From: Belliella calami
Lineage (GTDB): Bacteria > Bacteroidota > Bacteroidia > Cytophagales > Cyclobacteriaceae
Assembly: GCF_022549695.1 (NCBI RefSeq)
Contig: NZ_JAKZGS010000009.1
Location: 62,001-126,000, forward strand
DNA: 64,000 bases
Direction: 5' to 3'
A program made the position numbers and the translations under genes. The notes below the pieces were generated by a model, which was given only the letters and a program-made list of their open reading frames with translations, was not told where the DNA came from and made no database searches. The number at the start of each line of letters is the position of its first letter. The stretch's first letter is position 1. Positions 19,006-26,646 of this stretch are shown one piece after another.

Positions 19006-21141
19006 TTATTTAGATCGATTTACAGAAACTTGGTCTAGCCCACGTTTTTTCAAAAGCGCATCAATTTTTGGTTCTGCACCTCTAAAATTCACATACATTT
19101 TCATTGGCTCTTCCGTTCCTCCTCTTTCAAGGATTTCTTTTCTGAAGGCTTGTGCTTTTTCTTGATTGAAAAGCTCAGTTTCTTTGAATGCCTGGAATGC
19201 ATCTGTATCCAAAACACCAGACCATATATAGCTGTAGTATCCTGAAGAGTATCCGCCAGCAAAAATATGCTGGAAGTATGGGCTTCTATATCTTGGGATG
19301 ATTTCATCTATCAAGCCAATTTTTTCTAACGAAGCATTTTCGAAATCGGTAGCATTGCTAGTGATGTTTTCACTTCTGGTATGATAATCCAAATCAAGTA
19401 ATGAAGCTGCCAAATATTCAGTGGTTCCAAAACCTTGACCGAAAGTTCCGCTATTAGTCAATTTAGCAATCAAATCATCAGGAATGACTTCACCAGTTTC
19501 ATAATGAAAAGCATACTGTTTCATTACTGAAGGCTCCGTAGCCCAATTTTCCATTACCTGTGAAGGAAGCTCAACAAAATCTCTAGGGACAGAAGTGCCT
19601 GAGAGACTCTGGTATTCTACATTCGAAAGCAATCCATGAAGCGCATGGCCAAATTCGTGGAAGAAGGTAGTCACTTCATCAAAAGTCAACAATGCTGGAG
19701 CATTGCCAGTAGGTCTTGAGAAGTTGCAAACAATTGATATAATTGGAGCTTTTCTTTCTCCATTTTCTGTCTTTTGTGATCTGTAGGATGTCATCCATGC
19801 ACCACCTCTTTTGGAAGATCTCGGATGGAAGTCCATATATAGAACACCAACATGTGATCCGTCAGCTTCTTTTACTTCATATGCTTTGGCATCTTCATGG
19901 TATGCAGGGATGTCTTGAATTTCGGTAAAAGTCAAGCCCCAAAGATTTTTGACTACCATAAATACTCCTTCTTGAACTTTTTCCAAAGAAAAATATGGCT
20001 TGATTTCTTGCTCATCAAGATCGAATTTTTGCTTACGCAATTTTTCTTCGTAATATCTCCAGTCCCATGGCTCAATACTGAAGTCATGCCCCTCTGCTTT
20101 TACGAGCGCTTGCATTTCATCTCTTTCGACTTTCGCTTTCGCCAAAGCAGGTGCCCATAGTTGGTTCAGTAATTTGTAAACATTGTCAGCATTTTTGGCC
20201 ATCGATTCTTCCAAAACATAATCTGCATGTGTGTTATAGCCCAAAAGTTGAGCCTTTTCCCTCCTTAGGTTTGCAATCTCTATCAATCCAGCTTTGTTGT
20301 CAAATTCATTACCTTGATCAGATCTGTTTTTGTATGCCTCCCAGATTTGCTTTCTCAATTCACGGTTATCAGCATACTGTAAAAATGGCATTACACTTGG
20401 GTTTTGAAGCGTAAAAAGCCATTTCCCTTCTTCTCCTGCCGCTTTGGCATCATCTGCTGCAGTGCTGATCAGTCCTTCAGGAAGTCCAGAAAGGTCTTCT
20501 TCTTTATCGATTACCAGTTTGAAAGCATTGGTTTCTGCCAATAGGTTTTGGCCAAATTGAAGTGTGAGTGAAGAAAGCTTTGTGTTGATTTCTCTCAGCT
20601 TGTCCTTATCGGCATCATTTAAGTTTGCTCCGTTTCTTACAAAAGACTTGTAAGTGTTTTCCAATAGTTTGTGCTTTTCTCCATTTAGATCAAGTTGATC
20701 CTTGCTATCCCACACAGCCTTCACTCTTTCAAAAAGTTTTGAGTTAAGGGAAATGTTGTCACCATGGGCAGAAAGTTCTGGTGACATTTCTTTTGCGATT
20801 GCTTGAAGTTCGTCATTGGTGTTGGCAGAGTTTAGGTTGCCAAATACTCTAGAAACTTTGCTAAGCAATTCACCAGAATATTCCATTGCTTCGATGGTGT
20901 TTTCGAAGGTTGGTTTCTCTGAATTATTTACAATTTCATCGATTTCTTTTTGGTGCTCTTTGATACCCTCTCTCAAAGCTGGAGCAAAGTGTTCATTTTT
21001 GATTTTGTCAAAAGGAGGTACCTCAAATGGGGTATCATAAGCTTCGAAAAATGGATTCATAGATTCTGTTTTTTGTTCTGCTGTGCCACATGCATAAAGT
21101 AGAGCAGTGGAAGCAGCAAGTGCAATAATTTTATTTTTCAT
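19006..21141 (-). CDS. dcp: M3 family metallopeptidase, lipoprotein (Dcp-like)
   Basis: A zinc metallopeptidase that cleaves short peptides; Dcp-type enzymes release C-terminal dipeptides. From ATG 21141 the 711-residue protein begins with a lipoprotein signal, MKNKIIALAASTALLYAC, with lipobox Cys18, so it acts in the envelope rather than the cytosol. An upstream in-frame ATG at 21171 would add ten residues and spoil the signal. The zinc motif HEFGH is at about residue 490 (FFHEFGHALHG), with the third ligand expected in the helix after DFVELPSQVMENWA. The N-terminal neck domain and long helical body match Dcp/oligopeptidase A in length and order. Monocistronic. Confidence 0.94.
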   Translation of the reverse strand: MKNKIIALAASTALLYACGTAEQKTESMNPFFEAYDTPFEVPPFDKIKNEHFAPALREGIKEHQKEIDEIVNNSEKPTFENTIEAMEYSGELLSKVSRVFGNLNSANTNDELQAIAKEMSPELSAHGDNISLNSKLFERVKAVWDSKDQLDLNGEKHKLLENTYKSFVRNGANLNDADKDKLREINTKLSSLTLQFGQNLLAETNAFKLVIDKEEDLSGLPEGLISTAADDAKAAGEEGKWLFTLQNPSVMPFLQYADNRELRKQIWEAYKNRSDQGNEFDNKAGLIEIANLRREKAQLLGYNTHADYVLEESMAKNADNVYKLLNQLWAPALAKAKVERDEMQALVKAEGHDFSIEPWDWRYYEEKLRKQKFDLDEQEIKPYFSLEKVQEGVFMVVKNLWGLTFTEIQDIPAYHEDAKAYEVKEADGSHVGVLYMDFHPRSSKRGGAWMTSYRSQKTENGERKAPIISIVCNFSRPTGNAPALLTFDEVTTFFHEFGHALHGLLSNVEYQSLSGTSVPRDFVELPSQVMENWATEPSVMKQYAFHYETGEVIPDDLIAKLTNSGTFGQGFGTTEYLAASLLDLDYHTRSENITSNATDFENASLEKIGLIDEIIPRYRSPYFQHIFAGGYSSGYYSYIWSGVLDTDAFQAFKETELFNQEKAQAFRKEILERGGTEEPMKMYVNFRGAEPKIDALLKKRGLDQVSVNRSK

Positions 21142-21578
21142 ATACAAACATATTTGGGTTGGTTGATGCAAATATATGAATTAAATTATATGACTATCAG
21201 CAATCTTGCTCGTTTGGAGGTGGGAGAGTATTTTAAATTGCGAAATTCGTCATCAACTTACGTTCTGTCACGTTGACAAAAGCCCACAGTAAACAAGGCT
21301 CAGATTATTCATCGAAAAATTTATTTTTTTGGATACGTTTAAGAAAACGAAAAGTCAAATGAAATTTACTATCGAGGAGAATGTCTATTTCTTGAAATTT
21401 ATCGGTATTTCAATTTTTACGGTTAGATACTGCGTATAGCTTTGAGATTTATCACTTCTCTCAAAGTGAGGAGGAATAGCTGTCAACGATTTTGATTCAA
21501 ATCACTTTATTTGCCTAGAATCATTGTCTGAGCAAATGGCAAGCCTTACCTTTAGGCATTAAAAAAGTAAAAAGTAAA
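21142..21578. other. 437-bp divergent intergenic region
   Basis: This region separates the M3 peptidase and phosphodiesterase genes. It contains a promoter candidate for the latter at 21524-21554 and no ORF with protein-like features. Apart from that I see only A/T-rich sequence and no RNA gene. Confidence 0.5.
21524..21554 (+). promoter_or_regulatory. Candidate promoter for phosphodiesterase-hemoglobin operon
   Basis: TTG at 21524-21526 and TACCTTTA at 21547-21554 are separated by 20 nt, fitting the Bacteroidota -33/-7 arrangement except for the last base of the -7 box. The start codon is 24 nt further on. Confidence 0.45.
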
Positions 21579-22850
21579 ATGTCAAAGTTTAAAGTAGCAG
21601 TAGTTTTATTTTTTTCATTGGTGCTTTTGTCTAAAGCTTCATTTGCTCAAAAGAGTGAACCATATGTGGTGTTGATTTCTTTGGATGGTTATAGATATGA
21701 TTACACGGAGCGTTTTCAGCCAGAAAACATTACCAGATTTATCCATAATGGAACTGCTGCGAAATCAATGATACCTTCCTTCCCGACGAAGACTTTTCCG
21801 AATCATTATACCATTGCTACTGGCATGAAGCCTGAAAATCATGGTCTTGTGAACAATTCTTTTTTTGAGCCTGCTAAGAACATGGTTTATAGTATTCGTG
21901 AAAGAAATATCGTGGAGGACGGATATTGGTATGGAGGAACCCCTCTTTGGGTATTGGCTGAGCAGAATGGAATGAAAGCTGCAAGCTATTATTTTGTAGG
22001 TTCGGAGGCAGATGTTCAGGGAGTTAGGCCAAGTTATTACAGAAATTATGATGCTGGAGTTACTAATTTGTCCAGAATAACTCAAGTTTTCGAATGGTTA
22101 GAGCTTCCGGATGAAGAAAGGCCTAGATTGATAACTTTGTATTTTTCCGATATGGATGATGTAGGTCATGCTTATGGCCCAAATAACGATGTTGAGCTCA
22201 GTGAAAAATTGAAAAAACTCGACAAAGAATTGGGGGCATTGTTTGAAGGGTTGAAAAGCTTTGAGTTGGATATCAATGTGTTTTTGGTTTCAGATCATGG
22301 AATGGCAAATGTACCTAGGCAGAACCTGTTGAATTTGGACCATATCACAGAAAAGGTTGAAGGACAAGTAGTGAATAATGGTGCTATGGCGCATATTTAT
22401 TTGGATAATCCATTGGAATTGGAGCAGGTATACCTTAGACTGAAAATGAAAGAAGGTCCATTTAATATCGTCAAAGTAAAGGATAGAAAGTATTACAAAA
22501 ATATTGAAACTTACAGAGACCGTTTGGGAGAATTGTTGATTTTACCTGATTTGGGCTTTTATCTAGCAACTACCTCAGATATGGTGAAATATCAAAATAG
22601 GGCTGCTATGTTGAAGACAGAGGTGTTTGGGGAGCACGGTTTCAGTCCTGAATACAAAGAGATGCAAGCTATTTTTTATGCAAATGGACCTGGGATCAAA
22701 CAGGGTTTAGAAATAGACTCTTTTCAGAATATTCATGTTTATCCCTTGATAGTAGAGTTGCTGGGTTTGCCTTTGCCGGAAAATATTGATGGGGATTTGA
22801 ATGTTTTAGAGCAAATTTTAAAAAGAAATGAGCCAATTGAAAGAAATTAA
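21579..22850 (+). CDS. Exported nucleotide pyrophosphatase/phosphodiesterase (NPP-like)
   Basis: Alkaline-phosphatase-superfamily phosphodiesterase likely to hydrolyse nucleotides or other phosphodiesters in the periplasm. The 423-residue protein starts with a cleavable signal (MSKFKVAVVLFFSLVLLSKASFAQ). The two-zinc site is clear: Asp36 in LISLDGYR, the nucleophile Thr72 in PTKTFPNHYT, Asp and His in SDMDDVGHAYGP (about 188-194), SDHGM (about 237) and the late EHGF (about 354). These match NPP enzymes rather than alkaline phosphatases, which use Ser. The 3' end overlaps the hemoglobin gene by 23 nt, so they are almost certainly cotranscribed. Confidence 0.92.
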   Translation: MSKFKVAVVLFFSLVLLSKASFAQKSEPYVVLISLDGYRYDYTERFQPENITRFIHNGTAAKSMIPSFPTKTFPNHYTIATGMKPENHGLVNNSFFEPAKNMVYSIRERNIVEDGYWYGGTPLWVLAEQNGMKAASYYFVGSEADVQGVRPSYYRNYDAGVTNLSRITQVFEWLELPDEERPRLITLYFSDMDDVGHAYGPNNDVELSEKLKKLDKELGALFEGLKSFELDINVFLVSDHGMANVPRQNLLNLDHITEKVEGQVVNNGAMAHIYLDNPLELEQVYLRLKMKEGPFNIVKVKDRKYYKNIETYRDRLGELLILPDLGFYLATTSDMVKYQNRAAMLKTEVFGEHGFSPEYKEMQAIFYANGPGIKQGLEIDSFQNIHVYPLIVELLGLPLPENIDGDLNVLEQILKRNEPIERN

Positions 22851-23232
22851 AAGTAGAAAAGAGGTGTCGCATTTGGTGCGGACTTTTTATTCCAAAATCA
22901 GGATTCATACTTCATTGGGGCCGATTTTTAATGGGATTGTGAATGATTGGGAAGAGCATCTAGAAAGGTTAACTGATTTTTGGGAAATGGTACTCTTGCA
23001 GACTGGTCCAGGGGCTGGCAAGTTTAATCCTGTTCCGGTTCACAAAGCTGTGGACAGGCAAGTCGATCATGCGATTGAGCAAAAGCATTTTGGGAATTGG
23101 CTGGAATTATGGTTTGAAACCTTGGATGAAAATTTCTCAGGGAATCAAGCTGATTATGCCAAAGAGCATGCAAGGAAAATGGCTCACATATTATTTTTCA
23201 GGATAATGGAGGCGAGAAATACCGGCAAATGA
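22828..23232 (+). CDS. Group III truncated hemoglobin
   Basis: A 134-residue heme protein of the 2-on-2 globin family, third group, expected to bind O2 or NO or to act in peroxide/NO chemistry. Compared from memory with Campylobacter jejuni Ctb, the key positions are present: B10 Tyr21 (TFYSKIR), E7 His44 (WEEHLERL), the FW pair at 51-52, the proximal F8 His72 (VPVHKAV) and the G-helix Trp in HFGNWLELWF. The start ATG lies inside the end of the phosphodiesterase gene in another frame; it gives the normal globin N-terminus. Why a globin is coupled to a phosphodiesterase is unknown. Confidence 0.92.
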   Translation: MSQLKEIKSRKEVSHLVRTFYSKIRIHTSLGPIFNGIVNDWEEHLERLTDFWEMVLLQTGPGAGKFNPVPVHKAVDRQVDHAIEQKHFGNWLELWFETLDENFSGNQADYAKEHARKMAHILFFRIMEARNTGK

Positions 23233-23269
23233 CGCCCAAGTGATGCAAGTTTACTTCGACCATTTTCAT

Positions 23270-23887
23270 TTAAAAGGATATAAGCTTAAAATGGTAATCA
23301 GTATTTTCCTGCTTGGTTATTGTAATCTCTTTTTTTAGATGATAAAATGCTTCCAAAAGAAGGGCGCTTTCAATTTCCCCAGCATCAATGGCTTTGAAAC
23401 CGATCAGCTCTATCAATTTTTTTACTCTACATTTATCAGTTCCTTTTTCGCCACAATAATAAGTTTCCTTAATCATCCCAAGCATATCTGACTTAGGATA
23501 GTCTATTCCCAGGTTGTTGAATGCCTTGTAAATGGGAGGTGTTCCACCAATACTTTCTTGGATGAAAGTTGTATTGCAATAAAAGTATTTGTTGTAGGCA
23601 CTGTTGGTGCAGTCAATCAATAGCTTGTGTGTTAAATCAACTTCTTTTAAAGCCTCGCATACTTTTTCCAGATGTTCATTCTCACTGCAAATCATTATAA
23701 TTTCTGATTGTTCAATGGCTTGTTTGTATCCAAAAACTTTATCAGCGTGCATATTTAGGATTTTCCATTCCACATCTTTGCATTCGAAGCCTTTTCGAAC
23801 TCCAAACACAACCTTAGCTCCTGTTGACAAATATTTGTTGCCTAGAGAAAACGAAAGTTTTGTGCCTCCTAAAATTCCTATTTTCAT
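23270..23887 (-). CDS. NAD(P)-binding Rossmann protein, F420-dependent NADP reductase-like
   Basis: A 205-residue protein that begins directly with a dinucleotide-binding fold, MKIGILGGTKLSFSLGNKY, followed by a basic segment (VVFGVRKG) that would suit NADP. The next element, IMICSENEHLEKVCEAL, then LLIDCTNS, follows the course of coenzyme-F420-dependent NADP oxidoreductase family proteins (Pfam F420_oxidored). Bacteroidota generally lack F420, so a different reductase substrate is likely. ATG 23887 was preferred to 23929 because the upstream residues (MNHVSSPHEKKIKI) precede the first beta strand without any domain role. It is convergent with the hemoglobin gene, 37 bp between stops, and I see no terminator hairpin there. 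Confidence 0.75.
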   Translation of the reverse strand: MKIGILGGTKLSFSLGNKYLSTGAKVVFGVRKGFECKDVEWKILNMHADKVFGYKQAIEQSEIIMICSENEHLEKVCEALKEVDLTHKLLIDCTNSAYNKYFYCNTTFIQESIGGTPPIYKAFNNLGIDYPKSDMLGMIKETYYCGEKGTDKCRVKKLIELIGFKAIDAGEIESALLLEAFYHLKKEITITKQENTDYHFKLISF

Positions 23888-24270
23888 AATTTTAATCTTT
23901 TTTTCGTGGGGTGACGAAACGTGGTTCACTCGGTAAGAATATTGGAAATTTGGGTGGGTTTTCCGTTACTTATTATAGGTTTATCTTACTCGAAAGTGTT
24001 GAAAATTAAAGATAATTATCAGGAATGCAAAATAAAATATTGATAAATGATGAAAATAAACTTAAAATACGATTGTTACTGTTTGAAACTCATAAAAATG
24101 ATATTCAAATAAATTAATTTTTCAGAATTTAATTGATAGCTAATTGATTTTTAATTATTTGAAGTGATTTTGTCTGATTTTTTTTCGCAAAAAATAAGTG
24201 AAAATTAGACTTTTTGCTTGGTAGTTCTTCAATTTTATTTGCAGCCCTACCTTTTCCATAACAAAGTCAT
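23888..24270. other. 383-bp A/T-rich gap
   Basis: This gap lies upstream of the reductase-like gene and downstream of the first Uma2 copy. No ORF, RNA gene or clear promoter was seen. Its right end (from 24251) is the start of the duplicated Uma2 unit and carries a relic of the duplicated start-codon region. Confidence 0.5.
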
Positions 24271-24873
24271 TTACATCATATCATCAAAAACTTCCTCAAG
24301 ATCGAGTAAAAAACCTTGTACAGCTTGAGAGGCTACTTTGTCCCCATGGGTAAAGATTTTGGAAGCATAGTATTTACCATCAACCAAGGTATAGATGATC
24401 AAGGTACATTCATTGGGATGGATTACCCAATATTCTTTGATTCCAGATTCTTCATAAACCTCGTATTTGTTTTGCAATTCTTTTTTGTTGTTGCCTGGAG
24501 AAAGTATTTCTACGACTAAATCCGGAGCTCCCACGCAACCTAACTCGTCAAGTTTGTCAGGGTCACAAACTACACAGATATCAGGTTGTACAACAGTGTC
24601 AATATCTTCGTTTTTTTTAGACTTCACAGGTAGTCGAACATCAAATGGAGCGATAAAAGCCTCACATTTTTCACCCTTAAGGAAACTAAAAAATGCTGTA
24701 AATACTGATCCGGCTATTCTCTGATGATTAACTCTCGGAGCTGCTGCTTGCTTGAAAACTTTTCCTTTGATCAGCTCGACCATTTCCTCCATCTGCCAAG
24801 TCAAGTAATCTGCGTAGGTGTAGTGACCACCTGTTAGGTACTCTACAGAAGGTTCCTCAACTTTGTTTTTCAA
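24251..24873. repeat. Direct repeat, copy 1 of tandem Uma2 duplication
   Basis: Almost identical to 24880-25514, offset 629 nt (641 nt after a 12-nt insertion in copy 2). The left end, cttttccataacaaagtcat at 24251, recurs at 24880, where ccat is the start codon of the first gene. The duplicated unit therefore begins in coding sequence. Confidence 0.9.
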
Positions 24874-24888
24874 TTCCTCCTTTTCCAT
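24271..24888 (-). CDS. Uma2 family endonuclease, copy A
   Basis: A 205-residue PD-(D/E)xK-fold protein of the Uma2 (DUF820) family, putative restriction-type nucleases found in many copies in cyanobacteria and Bacteroidota, with unproven function. The core reads PDICVVCDPDKL, then APDLVVEILSPGNNKKEL with the catalytic acid and a Lys further on (NKYEVYEESGIKEYWVI). Residues from HYTYADY to about 190 are identical to copy B. The copies differ at the N-terminus (MEKEELKNKVEEP) and at a few C-terminal positions (ASQAVQGFLL ... DDMM). It lies 11 nt downstream of copy B on the same strand, so the pair is one transcript. Confidence 0.9.
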   Translation of the reverse strand: MEKEELKNKVEEPSVEYLTGGHYTYADYLTWQMEEMVELIKGKVFKQAAAPRVNHQRIAGSVFTAFFSFLKGEKCEAFIAPFDVRLPVKSKKNEDIDTVVQPDICVVCDPDKLDELGCVGAPDLVVEILSPGNNKKELQNKYEVYEESGIKEYWVIHPNECTLIIYTLVDGKYYASKIFTHGDKVASQAVQGFLLDLEEVFDDMM

Positions 24889-25514
24889 AACAAAGTCATT
24901 TACATCATTCCATCAAAAACTTCCTCAAGATCGAGTACAAAACCTTTTACAGCTTGAGAGGTTACTTTGTCCCCATGGGTAAAGATTTTGGAAGCATAGT
25001 ATTTACCATCAACCAAGGTATAGATGATCAAGGTACATTCATTGGGATGGATAACCCAATATTCTTTGATTCCAGATTCTTCGTAAACCTCGTATTTGTT
25101 TTGCAATTCTTTTTTGTTATTGCCAGGAGAAAGTATTTCTACGACTAAATCCGGAGCTCCCACGCAACCTAACTCGTCAAGTTTGTCAGGGTCACAAACT
25201 ACACAGATATCAGGTTGTACAACAGTGTCAATATCTTCGTTTTTTTTAGACTTCACAGGTAGTCGAACATCAAATGGAGCGATAAAAGCCTCACATTTTT
25301 CACCCTTAAGGAAACTAAAAAATGCTGTAAATACTGATCCGGCTATTCTCTGATGATTAACTCTCGGAGCTGCTGCTTGCTTGAAAACTTTTCCTTTGAT
25401 CAGCTCGACCATTTCCTCCATCTGCCAAGTCAGGTAATCTGCGTAGGTGTAGTGATCACCTACTTGTCCAGTAGGTAGATAATTGGCAGTTGGTTCTTCA
25501 ACTTTGTTTTTCAA
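24880..25514. repeat. Direct repeat, copy 2 of tandem Uma2 duplication
   Basis: Partner of 24251-24873. It carries a 12-nt insertion near 25464 that contains the right half of a small palindrome, acctac ... gtaggt. Confidence 0.9.
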
Positions 25515-25529
25515 ATCATCCTGTCTCAT
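24900..25529 (-). CDS. Uma2 family endonuclease, copy B
   Basis: A 209-residue paralogue of copy A with the same PD-(D/E)xK core (PDICVVCDP ... APDLVVEILSP ... IKEYWVI). It has four extra residues near position 20, reading YLPTGQVGDHYTYADY where copy A has YLTGGHYTYADY; the insertion is encoded by a short palindromic sequence. C-terminal differences are TSQAVKGFVL and DGMM. Being first in the transcript and having no upstream repeat relic, it is more likely the parental copy, but this is an inference. No methyltransferase or specificity gene is near, so it is not a classical restriction-modification system. Confidence 0.9.
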   Translation of the reverse strand: MRQDDLKNKVEEPTANYLPTGQVGDHYTYADYLTWQMEEMVELIKGKVFKQAAAPRVNHQRIAGSVFTAFFSFLKGEKCEAFIAPFDVRLPVKSKKNEDIDTVVQPDICVVCDPDKLDELGCVGAPDLVVEILSPGNNKKELQNKYEVYEESGIKEYWVIHPNECTLIIYTLVDGKYYASKIFTHGDKVTSQAVKGFVLDLEEVFDGMM

Positions 25530-25694
25530 AAAGTAAAAATACTGATTTTAACCGAAAATTGAAAGAGCAATGTTTTATGGGGATGGATTGTATTTATGCT
25601 TGATGAACAGACTGTTAATTAGATTCTTTTTTTTGTCAAACCAAATAATGCTTCAATTGATTACTTCTTTCGTATATGCTATAAATTCGTTTCT

Positions 25695-26549
25695 ATGAAA
25701 AATTCCTCACTTAGTATAGTATTCCTATTTCTCACATTTTTTTCTTTTTCCTGCTCTTTCAAAGGGGTCAATCGAACCAAAGGTATTACATATTTGGAAG
25801 AAGGATCAATTGAAAAGCTTCCCGAAAAGCAGCTGAATGTATTTGCTCCAAAAAAAGCAAATGGAAAAAATCCCGTCTTGATCTTTATCCATGGAGGAAG
25901 CTGGGATTCAGGAAAAAAAGAAATTTATAGTTTTTTTGGTTCTAGGCTGGCGAGAAAAGGAATTGTGGCGGTAATAATTGATTATCCGCTCAGTCCCGAA
26001 TATCAAGTAGGCGAAATGGCTCTGGCATCGGCTCAAGCTGTGAAATGGACACATGAAAATATTGGAGCATTTGGAGGGGATACGGAAAGGATTTTTGTTT
26101 CAGGTCATTCTGCAGGTGGGCATTTGGCAAGCCTGATTTCTGTGAAAAATGATTATTTTGATGATTTACAAATCGATAATCCAATCAGGGGGACTATTCT
26201 TATTGATGCCGCGGGTTTGGATATGTATTGGTTTTTGAAAGAAAAAAATTATGATCCGGGAACAAAATACCTAAAGACATTCACTGATGATCCCGAAGTT
26301 TGGAAAGCTACTTCACCGATTTATTTTTTGGATGAAAATGATCCACCAATGATGATAATGATGGGTGGTAAAACACTGACCAGTATAAAACAGACTACCG
26401 ATAGATTTTTGGAAGCGTACAAAAAGATAAATCCCAAGCCTAATTTTCACCTTCAAGAGAATAAGAAACATGCGCCAATGATCATCCAATTTCTCTATTC
26501 TCCAAACAAAGCATACAATTGGATTGAGGATTTTATGATGCTTGATTAA
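25695..26549 (+). CDS. Alpha/beta-hydrolase lipoprotein (esterase/lipase)
   Basis: A 284-residue carboxylesterase-like lipoprotein. The signal ends in a lipobox, FFSFSC, with Cys20. The oxyanion-hole motif HGG is at 66-68 (FIHGGSWDSG), as in the hormone-sensitive lipase / BD-FAE group, and the nucleophile elbow GHSAGG places Ser139. The catalytic Asp is probably in the segment PPMMIMMGGKT...D, and the catalytic His in ENKKHAPMI near the C-terminus. The substrate may be an acyl ester on a sugar or peptide. It is convergent with the DUF5686 gene. Confidence 0.88.
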   Translation: MKNSSLSIVFLFLTFFSFSCSFKGVNRTKGITYLEEGSIEKLPEKQLNVFAPKKANGKNPVLIFIHGGSWDSGKKEIYSFFGSRLARKGIVAVIIDYPLSPEYQVGEMALASAQAVKWTHENIGAFGGDTERIFVSGHSAGGHLASLISVKNDYFDDLQIDNPIRGTILIDAAGLDMYWFLKEKNYDPGTKYLKTFTDDPEVWKATSPIYFLDENDPPMMIMMGGKTLTSIKQTTDRFLEAYKKINPKPNFHLQENKKHAPMIIQFLYSPNKAYNWIEDFMMLD

Positions 26550-26646
26550 AATAAAAGTTGCTTGAAGACCTTCATTTCTTTAAAAAAAAACACTTCAAAC
26601 AATTTGCTCTACGAACCAAATTCACCTATTCAAATTTCCATCAATT

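Noticed and set aside
24251-25529. Uma2 pair as a restriction-modification or toxin-antitoxin system
   Set aside because: Both genes are near-identical copies of one family and no methyltransferase, antitoxin or regulator is adjacent.
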